From Locusta migratoria (Eukaryota; Arthropoda; Insecta; Orthoptera; Acrididae): DNA of 64,000 bases. Positions 33,425-43,984 of the stretch are shown here, piece by piece. Under the pieces are notes generated by a model. It did not search any database. It saw only the letters and a list, made by a program, of their open reading frames with translations, and was not told the DNA's origin. The stretch lies in contig CM048751.1 of NCBI GenBank assembly GCA_026315105.1, positions 336,008,649-336,072,648 on the forward strand, written 5' to 3'. The position numbers and the translations under genes were made by a program. Within the stretch, counting starts at the first letter, position 1. Each line of letters begins with the position of its first letter.

Positions 33425-33615
33425 ATCAACCGCTCCGTGGTTCGGAACCCACGTTAAACTGTAGGTCCCCCTATAACTGGCTGGGTAAGTCAGTTCGAAG
33501 GTCGGAGGAAGGCAACGGCATACCACCTCCAAACAGGACCATGCCTAGTAAAGCACTATGGTGTTCAAACCAATCTTCGGATTGTTGACTGCTTTACCTT
33601 TTTTTATCAACCGCT
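33425..33615 (+). mobile_element. Short SINE-like insertion with T-rich end
   Basis: The 10-bp direct repeat ATCAACCGCT (33425-33434 and 33606-33615) flanks 171 bp that starts CCGTGGTTCGGAACCCACG and ends ACCTTTTTTT. It is absent from the equivalent place in the 51.8 kb Helitron copy. I see no clear A-box or B-box, and the T-rich terminus is unusual. Orientation is assumed. Confidence 0.7.
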
Positions 33616-34330
33616 ATGAGTAAAAACATGCCAGATCATGCACTATTTATTAATACATTTACGTATTTACCACTAAAACATTCCTGTATTCCTGTTAGTT
33701 AAAGAAATTACTGAAAGTTGAAGTAACTACTCCGGACAACCTTGAACTGTAAAGTGCACACGGATGCAGTAAAAGCAGTAGACGTGTATAGAGCTACCAG
33801 GAAAAGAAGAGAACGAAGCAGTGTACATCCAACGAATACCCTTTATTTCCGACAGACCTAGTTTTTAACTTCCAGAGACTGCAGTTTTCATTGGAACATG
33901 CATTTTCTATTACGATTAATGAATCAGAAAACAATCTATTCAGTACTGTGTAGTGGATTTGACAAGTCCCTGTTTCTCAAAAGAACAACTTAAAGTGACT
34001 TTCTCAGTTGTGGGCTCACCAAAGAAATTATTCATGTAGATCCTGGACAAGTCACAAGAAATATTTTTTGTAGTAACGTAGTGAATTAAATGAATGTACG
34101 AATGTTACATATCGTTTGTATTTTGATTACTACCTTTTTTGTTTGGATACTGCACTTATAATTTTGTACATTATGCAAGACAGCATTATGTCTTATATTT
34201 TGTCTGATAAATATAACATGTTATTAGAAAAAAGGAGATGTACAGAGAGATAGAGAAGGGATAGGACAAGTACTAACTCAAGGCTTGAATAAATACATAA
34301 ATACTCTGGCAACGCCGGGTTTTCAGTTAG

Positions 34331-34724
34331 TATAACATAAATCTAAGTATGGAAAGTGTATCTGCAAGATGTTGTACTACCTGTTCACTGTAACCTAGTA
34401 TTCTAAAGGGTGGACTGCCTGTGGCAGACCCATTATCAAACGTATCAGCCAACCTAACCCAATTAACTTCTGTTTATGGGGATGATTAACCCTTTAATGA
34501 AAAGTGAAACTGATGATCTTCATACCTTATTTTTTCCATTATCTCTCAAAATGATCAACATTTTATCACAAATTCATTTGTAGCAGCTTGTATACACAGT
34601 GTTACATATGGAAGTAGCTCGTCCTAGAAATTATAAATTGCGGAGTGGTACTGAATCATTTCGACAGTTAACGCCATTGAGTTACCTATAACATGTGCTT
34701 TTGTTTATTTTGATATTCCTCCTT
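34331..34724. other. Unassigned spacer
   Basis: No feature was recognised between the Helitron and the LINE. Confidence 0.4.
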
Positions 34725-35299
34725 TGCCATGTATGTATCGGATCCAACGCTCCCTCCAGTTGCTAGCAGATGACAGCTGTCACGTTTCTTACCTGTGGGT
34801 CCCTGGCCACGTGGGTGTGCCCGGGAATGAGACCGCCGACATAGCAGCCAAGGCCGCAGCTCTTTTGCCTCGCATGGCTACCTTTTGCGTCCCATCGGAC
34901 GATGTTCAACGGGCTCTTCGCCGGAGTATCGTGTCGTCATGGTACAGTGCATGGTTTTCACTGTACAACAATAAATGGAGAACTGTAAAACCGATCCCGA
35001 CCGCTTGGAGGACCTCCTCACGCCCCTCTCGGCGGGAGGAGGTCAACCTGGCCCGGTTGCGGATCGGTCACTGCCGTTTCAGCCTCCGTCACTTGCTATC
35101 CGCCGACCCTGCACCGCTGTGCTCCTGCGGTGAACTGCTGACAGTGCGACATGTTTTACTGTCTTGTGTTCATTTTAATCAACTCCGTGTAGCCCTTCAC
35201 TTTCCGTCTACTCTGGAGGAAATTTTATCTGATGACACACGAGCAGCTGCTCGAGTTTTGCGTTTTAGCAACTTGGCCAACTTATCGAAGGATATTTAA
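34724..35299 (+). pseudogene. RNase H C-terminus and zinc tail of I-clade LINE
   Basis: A 191-codon open frame. Residues about 18-45 contain HVSYLWVPGHVGVPGNETAD, with the last catalytic Asp of RNase H in NETAD. Residues about 105-150 contain LARLRIGHCRFS and a Cys/His cluster, LCSCGELLTVRHVLLSC. In the intact element RNase H removes the RNA template after reverse transcription. This frame is undamaged but starts inside the domain because the insertion is 5'-truncated; the first residues come from the flanking duplication. It is a dead-on-arrival copy, not a gene. Confidence 0.85.
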
Positions 35300-35357
35300 C
35301 CCTTTTAATTGTCTTTTATCTTTCGTTTTAGCCACTTCTTGAAGTTCTGACAGTCAC

Positions 35358-35414
<57 letters not shown>

Positions 35415-35501
35415 AGGTCTAGCGAATCTATGTCCTTGTCTGGGCGCTAATGACCGTAGAAGTTGTGCGCCCTAAAACCACAAAAAAAAAAGTGCCATGT
35501 A
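34725..35501 (+). mobile_element. I-clade LINE 3' end, 5'-truncated, with target duplication
   Basis: The direct repeat TGCCATGTA (34725-34733 and 35493-35501) flanks a 759-bp piece. It includes the RNase H C-terminus, a zinc-binding tail, a 3' UTR with a long T run, and the terminus GGGCGCTAATGACC..GCGCCCTAAAACCAC plus poly(A). That terminus is typical of I-group LINEs in arthropods (from memory). It is probably the same family as 18760-21800. Confidence 0.85.
35361..35413. repeat. Poly(T) run in LINE 3' UTR
   Basis: About 53 consecutive T residues precede GAGGTCTAGCG. Confidence 0.97.
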
Positions 35502-36429
35502 AAAGTAGTCAATCACACTAATGTTGCATTGTGAGTTACTTTCTGGAAAGATGAGAGGCATAATAGTGACATTTGCTGCATCGGATACATCTCTGAAGCA
35601 CTATATAGCTCACCAGCTAAGAACTGTTACTAGTAGTGCATAATAATTTTAAGGATTTTTTTATTTATTTATTTACCTTTTTAATCAATATTCTTCTCAG
35701 TATATGCGCACTGCACATTAACCGTGGTAGTTTTTACAGTTTCAAATAAATATTCATGAATTAAAGCGTTAAATGACGATATGTACGTTACGAAGGTGGA
35801 TACATATGATGAACTTGTCACTCCCCTCAGCGATGCTGCATCCCGCATTAAAGACCGCCGAAATGCTGTTCCATGTGCAACATAGACACCGTCCAACCCT
35901 TTGAGAAACTCAATGAGATGGGTGGGAGACGCTTGGAACACCTCTTGTGCTGGGACTCAGTCGTTTGTTTCCCGCTGTTCTGCCCACCAGAGCGACTATC
36001 TAGCATTTGGTAAGTAATATCCACACTCGTTAATTGCTCGAGAATGCATGTTGTCTTCAGGCAACTCCAGTTCCGCAACAACAGAAAATGGGACCCTCTT
36101 TGCTTATTTTCACTTGTAGTATCACTTCAAAATGTACCCGACATTTCTCATGAATCACGCTGTACACTTCATGAAACTAAGATTCACTCTGTTTCAAACG
36201 CCAAGACGTAGGAACGACAGAAGAACGGTAAGGCATGCAGCTTCGTTTCGAGAATTACAACGAAATCGTCCGTGCCGGCTCGTTTCTTGGTTCCTGTGTC
36301 CTGTTTACACCGTGTCAGTTTTGTGTCGACACTCTTGCGATCTTGTTTCCCGCTTTCTCCATTGGTGGCACTTATACTTCGATTGCTGTCAATAAGGAAA
36401 GTGTGACCAACTTGCCACCGTATGCCATG
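35502..36429. other. Unassigned DNA
   Basis: Short overlapping frames on both strands (for example 36132-36462) have no recognised domains. No repeat boundaries were found. Confidence 0.35.
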
Positions 36430-36539
36430 CTGGGCCTATTCAAAATGTTCCAGTCTTTGTAAATCTATCGGACTCAACTGCGTGGTTATTAGTCCGTAGC
36501 TTTCAAACTACTTAAACGAAGATAAACTAACCTACTGAC

Positions 36540-36583
<44 letters not shown>

Positions 36584-36668
36584 AATGACCGAGAGGGGAC
36601 TCGAACCCCGTTCGCACAGCAGCACGGCGTCCCAGTGCGCACGGCTAATCCGCCGCGGCTGGGTCTAT
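36430..36668 (-). mobile_element. tRNA-derived SINE, type B, with expanded (CA)n
   Basis: Minus-strand head GCCGCGGCGGATTAGCCGTG and B-box GGTTCGAGTCCCC. The body's GTGTGTGTGTTG has grown into a 42-bp (AC)n run (36541-36582). Imperfect flanking repeats CTGGGCCTAT/CTGGGTCTAT (36430-36439, 36659-36668) are present. Confidence 0.87.
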
Positions 36669-37040
36669 ACCGCTGCTGCTTATATACACCGACCGCCACG
36701 GCGTTCCTAGCGCTTGCAGTATTTATCATCAGATTTTGAGAAAAATATCTGATAAAGAAATTCAATTTTCGCACATCTTATAGAGTGACATTTCGCTCGA
36801 TAATGGTAATGGTCTGACTTTATATTCGTAAGACGATATAGTTACTGTGCTATATCAAATTAAATAAACTACTGCGCAAACGTTTGAAGAGTTCGCAGAC
36901 GAAAAATAGCATTGCGTAGACTTTGCGGTTGATTTTAAGACATACAAAGCTGCAGACGAAGTGTAGGCAAGATATCGTAATTTTATTTAAGGTTGGGAGC
37001 AGAACGGCAACCCTTTTCATTCTCGATGTATCCTATGTTA
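36669..37040. other. Unassigned spacer
   Basis: Nothing was recognised. Confidence 0.35.
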
Positions 37041-37256
37041 CATCCGACGGATGGCCGGCCGCGGTGGCCGAGGTGACTGCGGCGCGTCAGTCACGGTCTG
37101 CACGGCCACTACGGTCGGGGGTTCGAATCCCCCCTCGGGCATGGATATTTGCGCCGTCCTTAGTGTTAGTTAGTTCATAACTAGTTTGTAAGTTTAGGGA
37201 CTGATGACCCGTAGCTAAGTTCTATAAGCTCTACAAACATTTGAACATCCGACGGA
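37041..37256 (+). mobile_element. tRNA-derived SINE, type A
   Basis: CATCCGACGGA (37041-37051 and 37246-37256) flanks a complete copy with intact A- and B-boxes. Confidence 0.94.
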
Positions 37257-37294
37257 CAGGCGCGGCACTTCCCTGCTCTACGAAATACTTGTCA

Positions 37295-37453
37295 AATGGG
37301 ACTAATTACAAATACTTCTAAACTAAGTTATACTAAAGACAAGACAAACAGCCATGCCCGAGGGGGGGGGGGGGTTCAGAACCCCCGACGGGGAATGCCC
37401 TTGTGCGGCACAGCATAGCGCCTCAATGCGCTCGGCCACTCCACCACGGCGTG
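37295..37453 (-). mobile_element. tRNA-derived SINE, type C, partial
   Basis: The minus strand reads CGCCGTGGTGGAGTGGCCGA with GCATTGAGGCGCTATG and a B-box next to an expanded G run (37361-37373 on the plus strand). The tail is shortened near TAGTTTAGAAGTATTTG. No clear target duplication was found. Confidence 0.8.
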
Positions 37454-37859
37454 AAAATGTAATTGATATTGTATAGGCACTTTTATTTTCTCTGCTTTTG
37501 GTAAAAGTAATATAATGGGTGTCCCCTTGCATTTTTCCCAGTTAATGTAACTGAGTTTATTAATGACAAAAGGGTAATTCACAGTTGATGTTCTCCTCAA
37601 ATGTCATGTAGCAAATTTTGTACACAATTGAGAACGTAAATAGTACGAAAAGTGTCATTCAATCTCTTGAAAACTTGAGTGTTTGTTTGCTTAAGAAAAT
37701 TTATACTGGAAACACACGAAAGAAACAATATCGAACATTTATTTAAAAACGACTATTTACTTCAGTTTTTATATCTTCTTTTATTGCTAACGGTCAAAGT
37801 ACCATCGAAAGTAATTTAATCATAGTTCTGACTCTCTTGTTTATGTATTTACGCTCCTA
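37454..37859. other. Unassigned spacer
   Basis: AT-rich; nothing was recognised. Confidence 0.35.
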
Positions 37860-38386
37860 TATACAGGATGTCCCAGCCATCTTGTCCACCCAAAATATCT
37901 CTGGAACAATAACAGCTACTGGAAAACGACTTTCACCGGAATCAATGTACGGCTGGGGCCCATGAATGTACACATTTGGAAACATTCTAAAACGGCTAGC
38001 GCTCGTCCTGAGCTGCATGGGGTTTTCGCCAGAGTCTCAGGAAGTGCGCTAGCCGCGCGTTTCGCGTATGTCAAGCGTCAACTTCGCGTCGCAATATCTC
38101 GGGATGTAATTGGAATATTGCGATGCAGTCAACGCCATTGTTTATGTGATTTGTCATGGTATGGATTGCTGAAGAAAAATATAGGGTGTCCATTAATAAA
38201 AAAAAAAAAAAAAAAAAACCATAAGTTTGTGTTAAAAAACACATTTGCTTTCGTTTTAGAATGTTTCCAAATATGTACATTCATGGGCCCCAGCCGTACA
38301 TTGATACCGGTGAAAGTCGTTTTCCAGTAGCTGTTATTGTTCCAGAGATATTTTGGGTGGACAAGATAGCTGGGACACCCTGTATA
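37860..38386. mobile_element. Long-TIR MITE
   Basis: Arms of 134 bp (37860-37993 and 38253-38386) are almost perfectly complementary. Both begin TATACAGG(G/A)TGTCCCAGC and end in CATTCTAAAAC. The centre holds a 20-bp A run and no transposase. The ends fit a TA-targeting element (Tc1/mariner superfamily), but the superfamily is not proven. Confidence 0.88.
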
Positions 38387-39799
38387 CATAGTGCAGGCTT
38401 TGCCCACGTGAAACGAAATATATATATATATTTACCTACAGATATTTCGTCTATTTTGTAGGAGACAACTAGTAGAAAAACAATATTAGGCTTTGGTGCA
38501 ACTTCTCAGGTGTGATGAAAACACAAATCAAACAACACAATAAATTTTAACATGATGCGAAAGCATTTATGTAATACGAATGTGCTCGTCCAGACTAGGT
38601 TAATTTCCGATGTTAGCTATTACTTGTTTCTGCGCATGCCAATCTTCGGCACACTCGAAAATTTAGAACTCCACATTCGGCACAATCTGTAGATCACTGA
38701 CGTCACACTCGCACTAGCGATAGGGTTGGCTGCTGGCTTACATGCAGATACTAAATGTGCACGCGATTCTAGCAGTCGATTTTCACCACAAAGTCGATCG
38801 TGCAAAATTGGTTTTACATTGACATCCTTAATATGTAGCGTGTTTGCCGTAAATGTTTTTACTGCTCCGTCTGAAAAAATATCTTATGTATAATTATTAT
38901 TATCTTGATCTTTAGTGAGTTCAACTGTCATATCAATAGACGGAGTCTACTCAGAGCGTGGAAGTAGTTCATTGTAGCATATTTTCTTCTTTTATACAAC
39001 TCTATATCTCTAATTTAACGGAAATCGCCTCTGACATGTTAGTGTTAGGTTCATTTCTCGTGTAGAATCGTGTGCCACCTAATTGCCTAGATGATTAGAA
39101 CCTCATTAATTATTTATACTTGTACTATATCTACCTTTGATTCGAGGCTGTTGATCTTATTGCTTATAATTTTGGCGATTTACTAACCACGACAAGGGTT
39201 ATTTAATTTCATTGACTTTGGTGGCGCATTAGACGTAACCCTCGAGTCTAATGTTTACGTAGGTTACCACGTATCGCCCGGTAAACTGGACCCTCGTTTG
39301 ATTGTTGATTGAGCGCCCCTATCTCGCTAACGAGCGGCAAATTGTTTGTCTACCCCAAGTAATTGTTAACAGATGTTTACTCTTTGTTATTATTGTAAGA
39401 TCCATGCTGGTGTTAAATTTTTTTTTTAAATCTTGTTTTGTAAAATGCTGTGGATACTTATATGATTTCTCAGATATATGTTTCGTCGTGCCTCTCCTCC
39501 TATATTAAAAAAATGTAATATTAAGCTCTTTTATTCTCTATTCTTGAACCCCTTGTGATGGTGCAGCTTCTGTATCTTCCGTTCATGCTTCTAAAAAAAG
39601 AAGCACTGAAGACTGAATTATATAAATTTCATATCCAGATAGCAAACCACATAAAGTACGCTACATTTTTTGATTAATTAATGCAAATTGTCAGAACATA
39701 CACAGACACCATAATTGAAATAAATGTACAATAACCCAATGAGTTATCGTAAACAAAATACTTCTTGTTGTTTTGGCGACATAGCGGCGAACGCACATT
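38387..39799. other. Unassigned DNA
   Basis: AT-rich sequence with only short frames; no domain or element end was recognised. Confidence 0.35.
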
Positions 39800-40290
39800 G
39801 AAAGCGTGTCACCCGGCGTGATGGTATGGGACGCCATTGGTTACACGTCATGGTCAACACTTATTCGCATCGACGGCACTTTGAACACATTTCAGATGTG
39901 TTACGACCCGTGGCTCTACCCTTCATTAGATCTCTGCGACACCGTACTTTTCAGCAGGATAATGCACGTCGGCATGTTGCAAGTCGTTTACGGGCCTTTC
40001 TGGATACGAAAAATGTTCCACTTCTGCCTGGGCCAGCACATTCTCCAGATCTCTCACTAATTGAAATCAATAGTGGCTTCACTACCCTTGATGGACTGTG
40101 ATATCGTGTCGAAGGTGCAAGGGCATCTGTACCTGTACACGCCATCCAAGCGTTTTCTGACCCAATGTACAGGCGTATCAAGGCCGTTACTACGGCCAGA
40201 GATGGTTTTTCTGGGTACTGATTTCTCTAGGATCTATGCACCCAAACTGGGTGTAGCGATTTTAATGGCCAGCAGTGATATCGCACCCTA
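39800..40290 (+). mobile_element. Tc1/mariner-like element, transposase C-terminal half
   Basis: The frame carries PGVMVWDAIGYTSWSTLIRI (approach to the second catalytic Asp). After a frameshift it continues FQQDNARRHVASRLRAFLDT with the second Asp, then PAHSPDLSLIE with the third catalytic acid and, after another shift, VEGARASVPVHAIQAFSDPM. These are the DDE-domain hallmarks of Tc1-like transposases, which cut and rejoin element ends at TA. The N-terminal half is missing. It lies against an opposed Tc1-like piece at 40295. Confidence 0.78.
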
Positions 40291-40294
40291 GACC

Positions 40295-40640
40295 ATAAGA
40301 TCGTCTTACTTCACCAGCAGAGCCGTGCACGTCGATTCTACGTCGTGAGTGTAAGTCGGACTGGAGGCGTGTATGCCTTTAGACCCACTGCTGGTAACCA
40401 TTTCGTAACCGATCTTGTTGACACTTCTTCAATCACAAATCATCTTATCTATTCTGTAGTAGCAGTACCATTTACCTCTACTCTCGTACAGTACGACGAT
40501 CGAGGCCGAACTCTGTGCTGTGCTGTCGCCCAGGCTGACGTTTATGCTTGTGAGAATGTTCACGTGACCTCAGCAACCAACACTGTTGCGCAAATGACGC
40601 AGCACTCCCAACTTGTGTGGCAAAGGACCCCTACTCGGAA
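40295..40640 (-). mobile_element. Tc1/mariner-like element, N-terminal part
   Basis: It aligns with 24775-25110, which is joined to a transposase FSDE-type motif. On the minus strand it would be the DNA-binding side of the transposase. No catalytic motif is present in this copy. Frames are broken on that strand; the long plus-strand frame here is accidental. Confidence 0.5.
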
Positions 40641-40659
40641 AGCTACAATTAAATCACCA

Positions 40660-40960
40660 GTTGGGACATTTTGTGAACTCTCAAAGGCTTTTGATTGTGT
40701 AAATCATGGAATTCTTCTAGATAAGGGTAAGTATTGTGGTATGAGTGGGACAGTGCAGAAATGGTTTAAATCATACGTAACTGGAAGAGTGCGGAAAGTT
40801 AAAATAAGCAGTTCTCACGATATAGAAGAAACAATTAATTCCTCTAACTGGGGAGTTATAAAAAATGTGGTCCCACAAGATTCGGCCTTCGGTCCATTGG
40901 TGTGCTTAGTATATATGATAATGAAGTTATATCTGAACGGCGCTAATTACGACAATTGAC
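40660..40960 (+). mobile_element. LINE RT fragment (palm motifs A-B)
   Basis: FCELSKAFDCVNHGILLDK is RT motif A, WFKSYVTGRVRKVKI is the following helix, and VVPQDSAFGPLVCLVYM is a decayed motif B (PQGSVLGPLLF type). It is open to a stop at 40957, before motif C. It may belong with the CR1- or Jockey-like families here. Confidence 0.7.
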
Positions 40961-41521
40961 CCTAAACATAAATATGTATATAGCTCACCATATGATTACC
41001 AGAAAATTTTCGTCAGGTCTTCAGAAATCGTTAAGGATTATACATCTAACGATATTTCTGGTGGGTACAATTAAAAACAACTTTAACTGGTAAAAATACC
41101 TGTTTTGGCTAAGATAAAACAAGTGGTCTGTTATTGACACAACCATTAGAAGCTTAAAAGGTCTCCCAAGAAGACTGCCAACCCTACAATTGCTCCAACT
41201 CTTCCGCAATATTGCTGAGCAATGTGCGATTATTACCTGACGGTATAAGGGACGGTTGAAAAAGTTGAAGAAAGATATCAGATTGTGCGGTATAGTGAAT
41301 TAGCTGAAAGAAGGTCTCGGATGTTTTCCGATTTCTTATTTAGGTTGGGGAGGGGCCGGAGAGGGCAGCGGATGAGGTGGGGACGCAATATAGACACAAA
41401 TCTCGTTTTCAGTGTAGCGTGCTTATTCTATGAGATTTCAATAACCAACCTTCTCCTACGAGTGCAAAGAGCTTTTGTACTCATTACCGTACAAAGTATG
41501 GTGTTACAATAATTGTAAGAA
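40961..41521. other. Unassigned DNA, possibly LINE remnants
   Basis: A stretch near 41160-41300 (CTCCCAAGAAGACTGCC and following) has a coding-like look but stops in all frames. Confidence 0.3.
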
Positions 41522-41722
41522 GGCCACGCAGAATAGCCGCGCGGTCTAAGGTGCCATCTCATGGATCGGGCTGCTGCTCGGGTAAAAGATTCGAGTCCTC
41601 CCTCGGGCATGGGTATGTGTGTGTTGTCCTTATTCTAAGTTAGTTTAAGTAATGTGTAAGCTTAGGGACTGTTGAGCCTAGCATTTAAGTCCCATAACAT
41701 TTCATACACTTTCGAACACTTG
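41522..41722 (+). mobile_element. tRNA-derived SINE, type B
   Basis: GCCACGCAGAATAGCCGCGC, GGTCTAAGGTGCC, the B-box ATTCGAGTCCTCCC, GTGTGTGTTGTCC and a tail ending CTTTCGAACA. Target duplication is not clear. Confidence 0.85.
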
Positions 41723-42550
41723 ATTTTAATTTCAAGAATAACATAATGGTAATTAGAACTCGCACATATCCTTTTTTGGCACTTGTTTTTCTCTATCTTC
41801 GTATAAGCGTGGATCAGCCGAGAAACTGAAGCGATTCTATGAACCCATTACGATAAACTTCACTGTGAATAACAGAACAATCGTGTAAATGAAGGGCCCC
41901 AGCAGAAGGTAATTTCCGTTGTGTAGCACTTATTGTTTCAGACACATAGAGAACACTTTATAAGTGCACAAAACGTGAATGATATACTACATGTACATTT
42001 GTGTTGTTGCCACCAGAACTGTTTAATTTTACAATATGCTTAAATTTCTAAGATGAATACATATCTCATTACATCTCGATCTAATGCAGAGCGCTGGAAA
42101 AAGGGAAAAGTTTACTGTGCAGTTGATTGCTATCTAGGTGAAACATTATGTGGCAACTACGTTTATGTTCGTATTCTTTAACTTCGTTAAATATTTGAAT
42201 GAAATGTCAAAAGAGAAAGTGGCTACTCATTTTATAGCAAAATACCTCTATCTATGGTAGTTTATACTACACATTTGGGTAGGTTTGCAGAAACTTTTGA
42301 AACTTCAAGAGTTGAACCTGGCTTTGCGACTGGGGCCTGTATTAGCCGTGGCTTGCAAGCTACGGACAGGCCGGGCAACCACAGCTCATGCCGAGGCGAG
42401 GTTTGGCGGAAACCAGCCAGCTGGCGGTCGCGGCAGCGGCCAACAGCCCCCAGCACTGCGCAAAGCAGGGCTCTGATGTAAATACAGAATTTTTACTTCC
42501 TTGGTTCATAGTAAGAGCGGTAAGCAGAGATACAAATCAGGCCATCTCAC
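41723..42550. other. Unassigned DNA
   Basis: Three short frames overlap at 42254-42481 with no recognised domain. Confidence 0.35.
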
Positions 42551-42700
42551 CGTGAGCAATCATATGGAGATAGAGTCGTCGCTTTTACTGCGAAAAGCTG
42601 GTCTGATGACGTACAGGTTATATTTTGAGATGCATTATGGAAGAAACAAATAATGAGGGACTCTGAATAAATTATTCGTCCTTTAACTTTTTTTAATCTC
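42551..42700 (-). CDS. Weak candidate coding exon
   Basis: A 150-nt block runs between an acceptor (TTTCACTTAG|GAG) and a donor (CTCACG|GTGAGA), open in one frame (phase 2 in, phase 2 out). It reads SESLIICFFHNASQNITC and later SPYDCS, with two N-glycosylation sequons and three Cys. It sits 74 bp from the piggyBac element's left TTAA. Its phases do not join directly to the other candidate exons, so at least one more exon would be needed on each side. Chance is a serious alternative. Confidence 0.25.
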
Positions 42701-43159
42701 CTAAGTGAAAGACTATGGAAAATCTCTTGGCAAGTGAAATAAAATATGAGTTTCTTTTTCCTTTGAGCTGTCATTAATCCTAGAACGGTAGGGCGAAAAA
42801 AGTTTCATGAACGGTCGGGCTGGGTCTGAGAGACCCAATATATAAAACACTTTTAACAAGTGTCGAAATGTATATTTTCAGAAACTATTTTTTTTATTTT
42901 ATTCAGATAGTACTGAATGATACAGTCACATTATTTTACCTGTCTGAATTGTAAAATAATTATAATAAAATAAAATTGAAAACATACAACATTGTATTAC
43001 CAAATGTTAGTAAACAGAATATAGAAGAAAATTTCATTGAAATATGAATATAAATGAGAATAAGTACAATAACTAAGAAGCAAGAATATTGAATTATCAC
43101 TACATAAATGGATATTGTGAACATATGAATAGTTTGTGAAGTATAGGCCTCTAAAATCG

Positions 43160-43378
43160 TCACTTTTCAAAACATTCACCGCAAACAATTTCTGCATGCA
43201 CCAAGCATAACCACACTTTGTAAACTTTGCAAAAGTATTTTGTTTTGCTGTCTTTGCATTCGTAGCATCTTCCTTGTTGTCGATCTTCAACTATGCCTTG
43301 TTCTTTGGTGCCGGAGAGGTTAGACGCAAGTCTGCGAATTTGGCGCGGAAGGTTTGCCTGGGTTGCGCGCATTTTCAA
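43160..43378 (-). pseudogene. piggyBac transposase C-terminal Cys-rich domain
   Basis: A 72-codon frame ends RCYECKDSKTKYFC, VWLCLVHAEIVCGECF. It is the zinc-binding (RING/PHD-like) tail that piggyBac transposases use to bind their ends. The Cys/His ligands all appear present. The upstream frame in the same region (KRNKSVLLLSSMYNDDEIDS, about 43505-43565 in another frame) is the preceding conserved block, so a frameshift and a deletion separate the tail from the catalytic core. Confidence 0.8.
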
Positions 43379-43451
43379 ATATGGTGTTACGAGAGACTTC
43401 CCTAGCGTTCTCAGGTACTCTCTTCTAACTGAAGCATTTCCGTTGGCTAAG

Positions 43452-43766
43452 TTATTGTACTTGGATTTTTCCTTCCGCCGCTGTCACTGTCAATTTCATC
43501 ATCATTATACATTGATGATAAAAGCAATACTGATTTGTTCCGTTTTGGTGCATATGAAAGCAATGTGATGTATTACTGAAATCCAAACACACTTGAGTAA
43601 CCTTCTTTAGACTTTTTGGGTAACAACTCAACCGGAATTTAAGGCTTTTTTCTAACGTACCAACAACAGTTTGAAAGGAGGATGCAATATAATTTTCACA
43701 TAATTTTTGCCTGTCATAGAGCATTGAGCATGTTTTGTTATAAAAACCGAAGCTATAATTCTGCAA
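43452..43766 (-). pseudogene. piggyBac transposase middle/late fragment
   Basis: The frame as printed is out of register for most of its length. The recognisable transposase text is in shifted frames: VVGTL near 43650-43665 and YAPKRNKSVLLLSSMYNDDE near 43505-43565. These belong to the catalytic core after the second Asp. The final catalytic block (GVDTLDQ type) was not found and is probably deleted. Confidence 0.6.
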
Positions 43767-43983
43767 AAAACGCCGGCCGCGGTGGCCGAGGTGACTGAGG
43801 CGCTCCAGTCACGGTCAGCACGGCCACTACGGTCGGGGGTTCGAATCCCCCCTCGGGCATGGATATTTGTGCCGTCCTAGTTCGTAAGTAGTTCATAAGT
43901 AGTTTGTAAGTTTAGGGACTGATGACCCCGTAGTTAAGTCCCATAAGCTTAACAAACATTTGAACATTTGATCTGCAAAAAAC
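43761..43983 (+). mobile_element. tRNA-derived SINE, type A, inside piggyBac
   Basis: CTGCAAAAAAC (43761-43771 and 43973-43983) flanks a complete copy, opposite in orientation to the transposase. Confidence 0.94.
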
Positions 43984-43984
43984 A

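Larger units (their letters stand above)
31750..34330 (+). mobile_element. Helitron-like element, outer copy
   Basis: It starts TCTTTATATATGAAACAGAA (preceded by A). It ends with the hairpin region CTGGCAACGCCGGG and CAGTTAG (a CTAG end with one change) followed by T. The body aligns with the copy at 51190-52456. A second Helitron (32511-33362) and a short SINE (33435-33605) are inserted in it. No Rep/helicase is encoded. Confidence 0.75.

Noticed and set aside
36541..36582. The (AC)n run as an independent microsatellite
   Set aside because: It is the GTGTGTGTGTTG segment of a type B SINE expanded in place.
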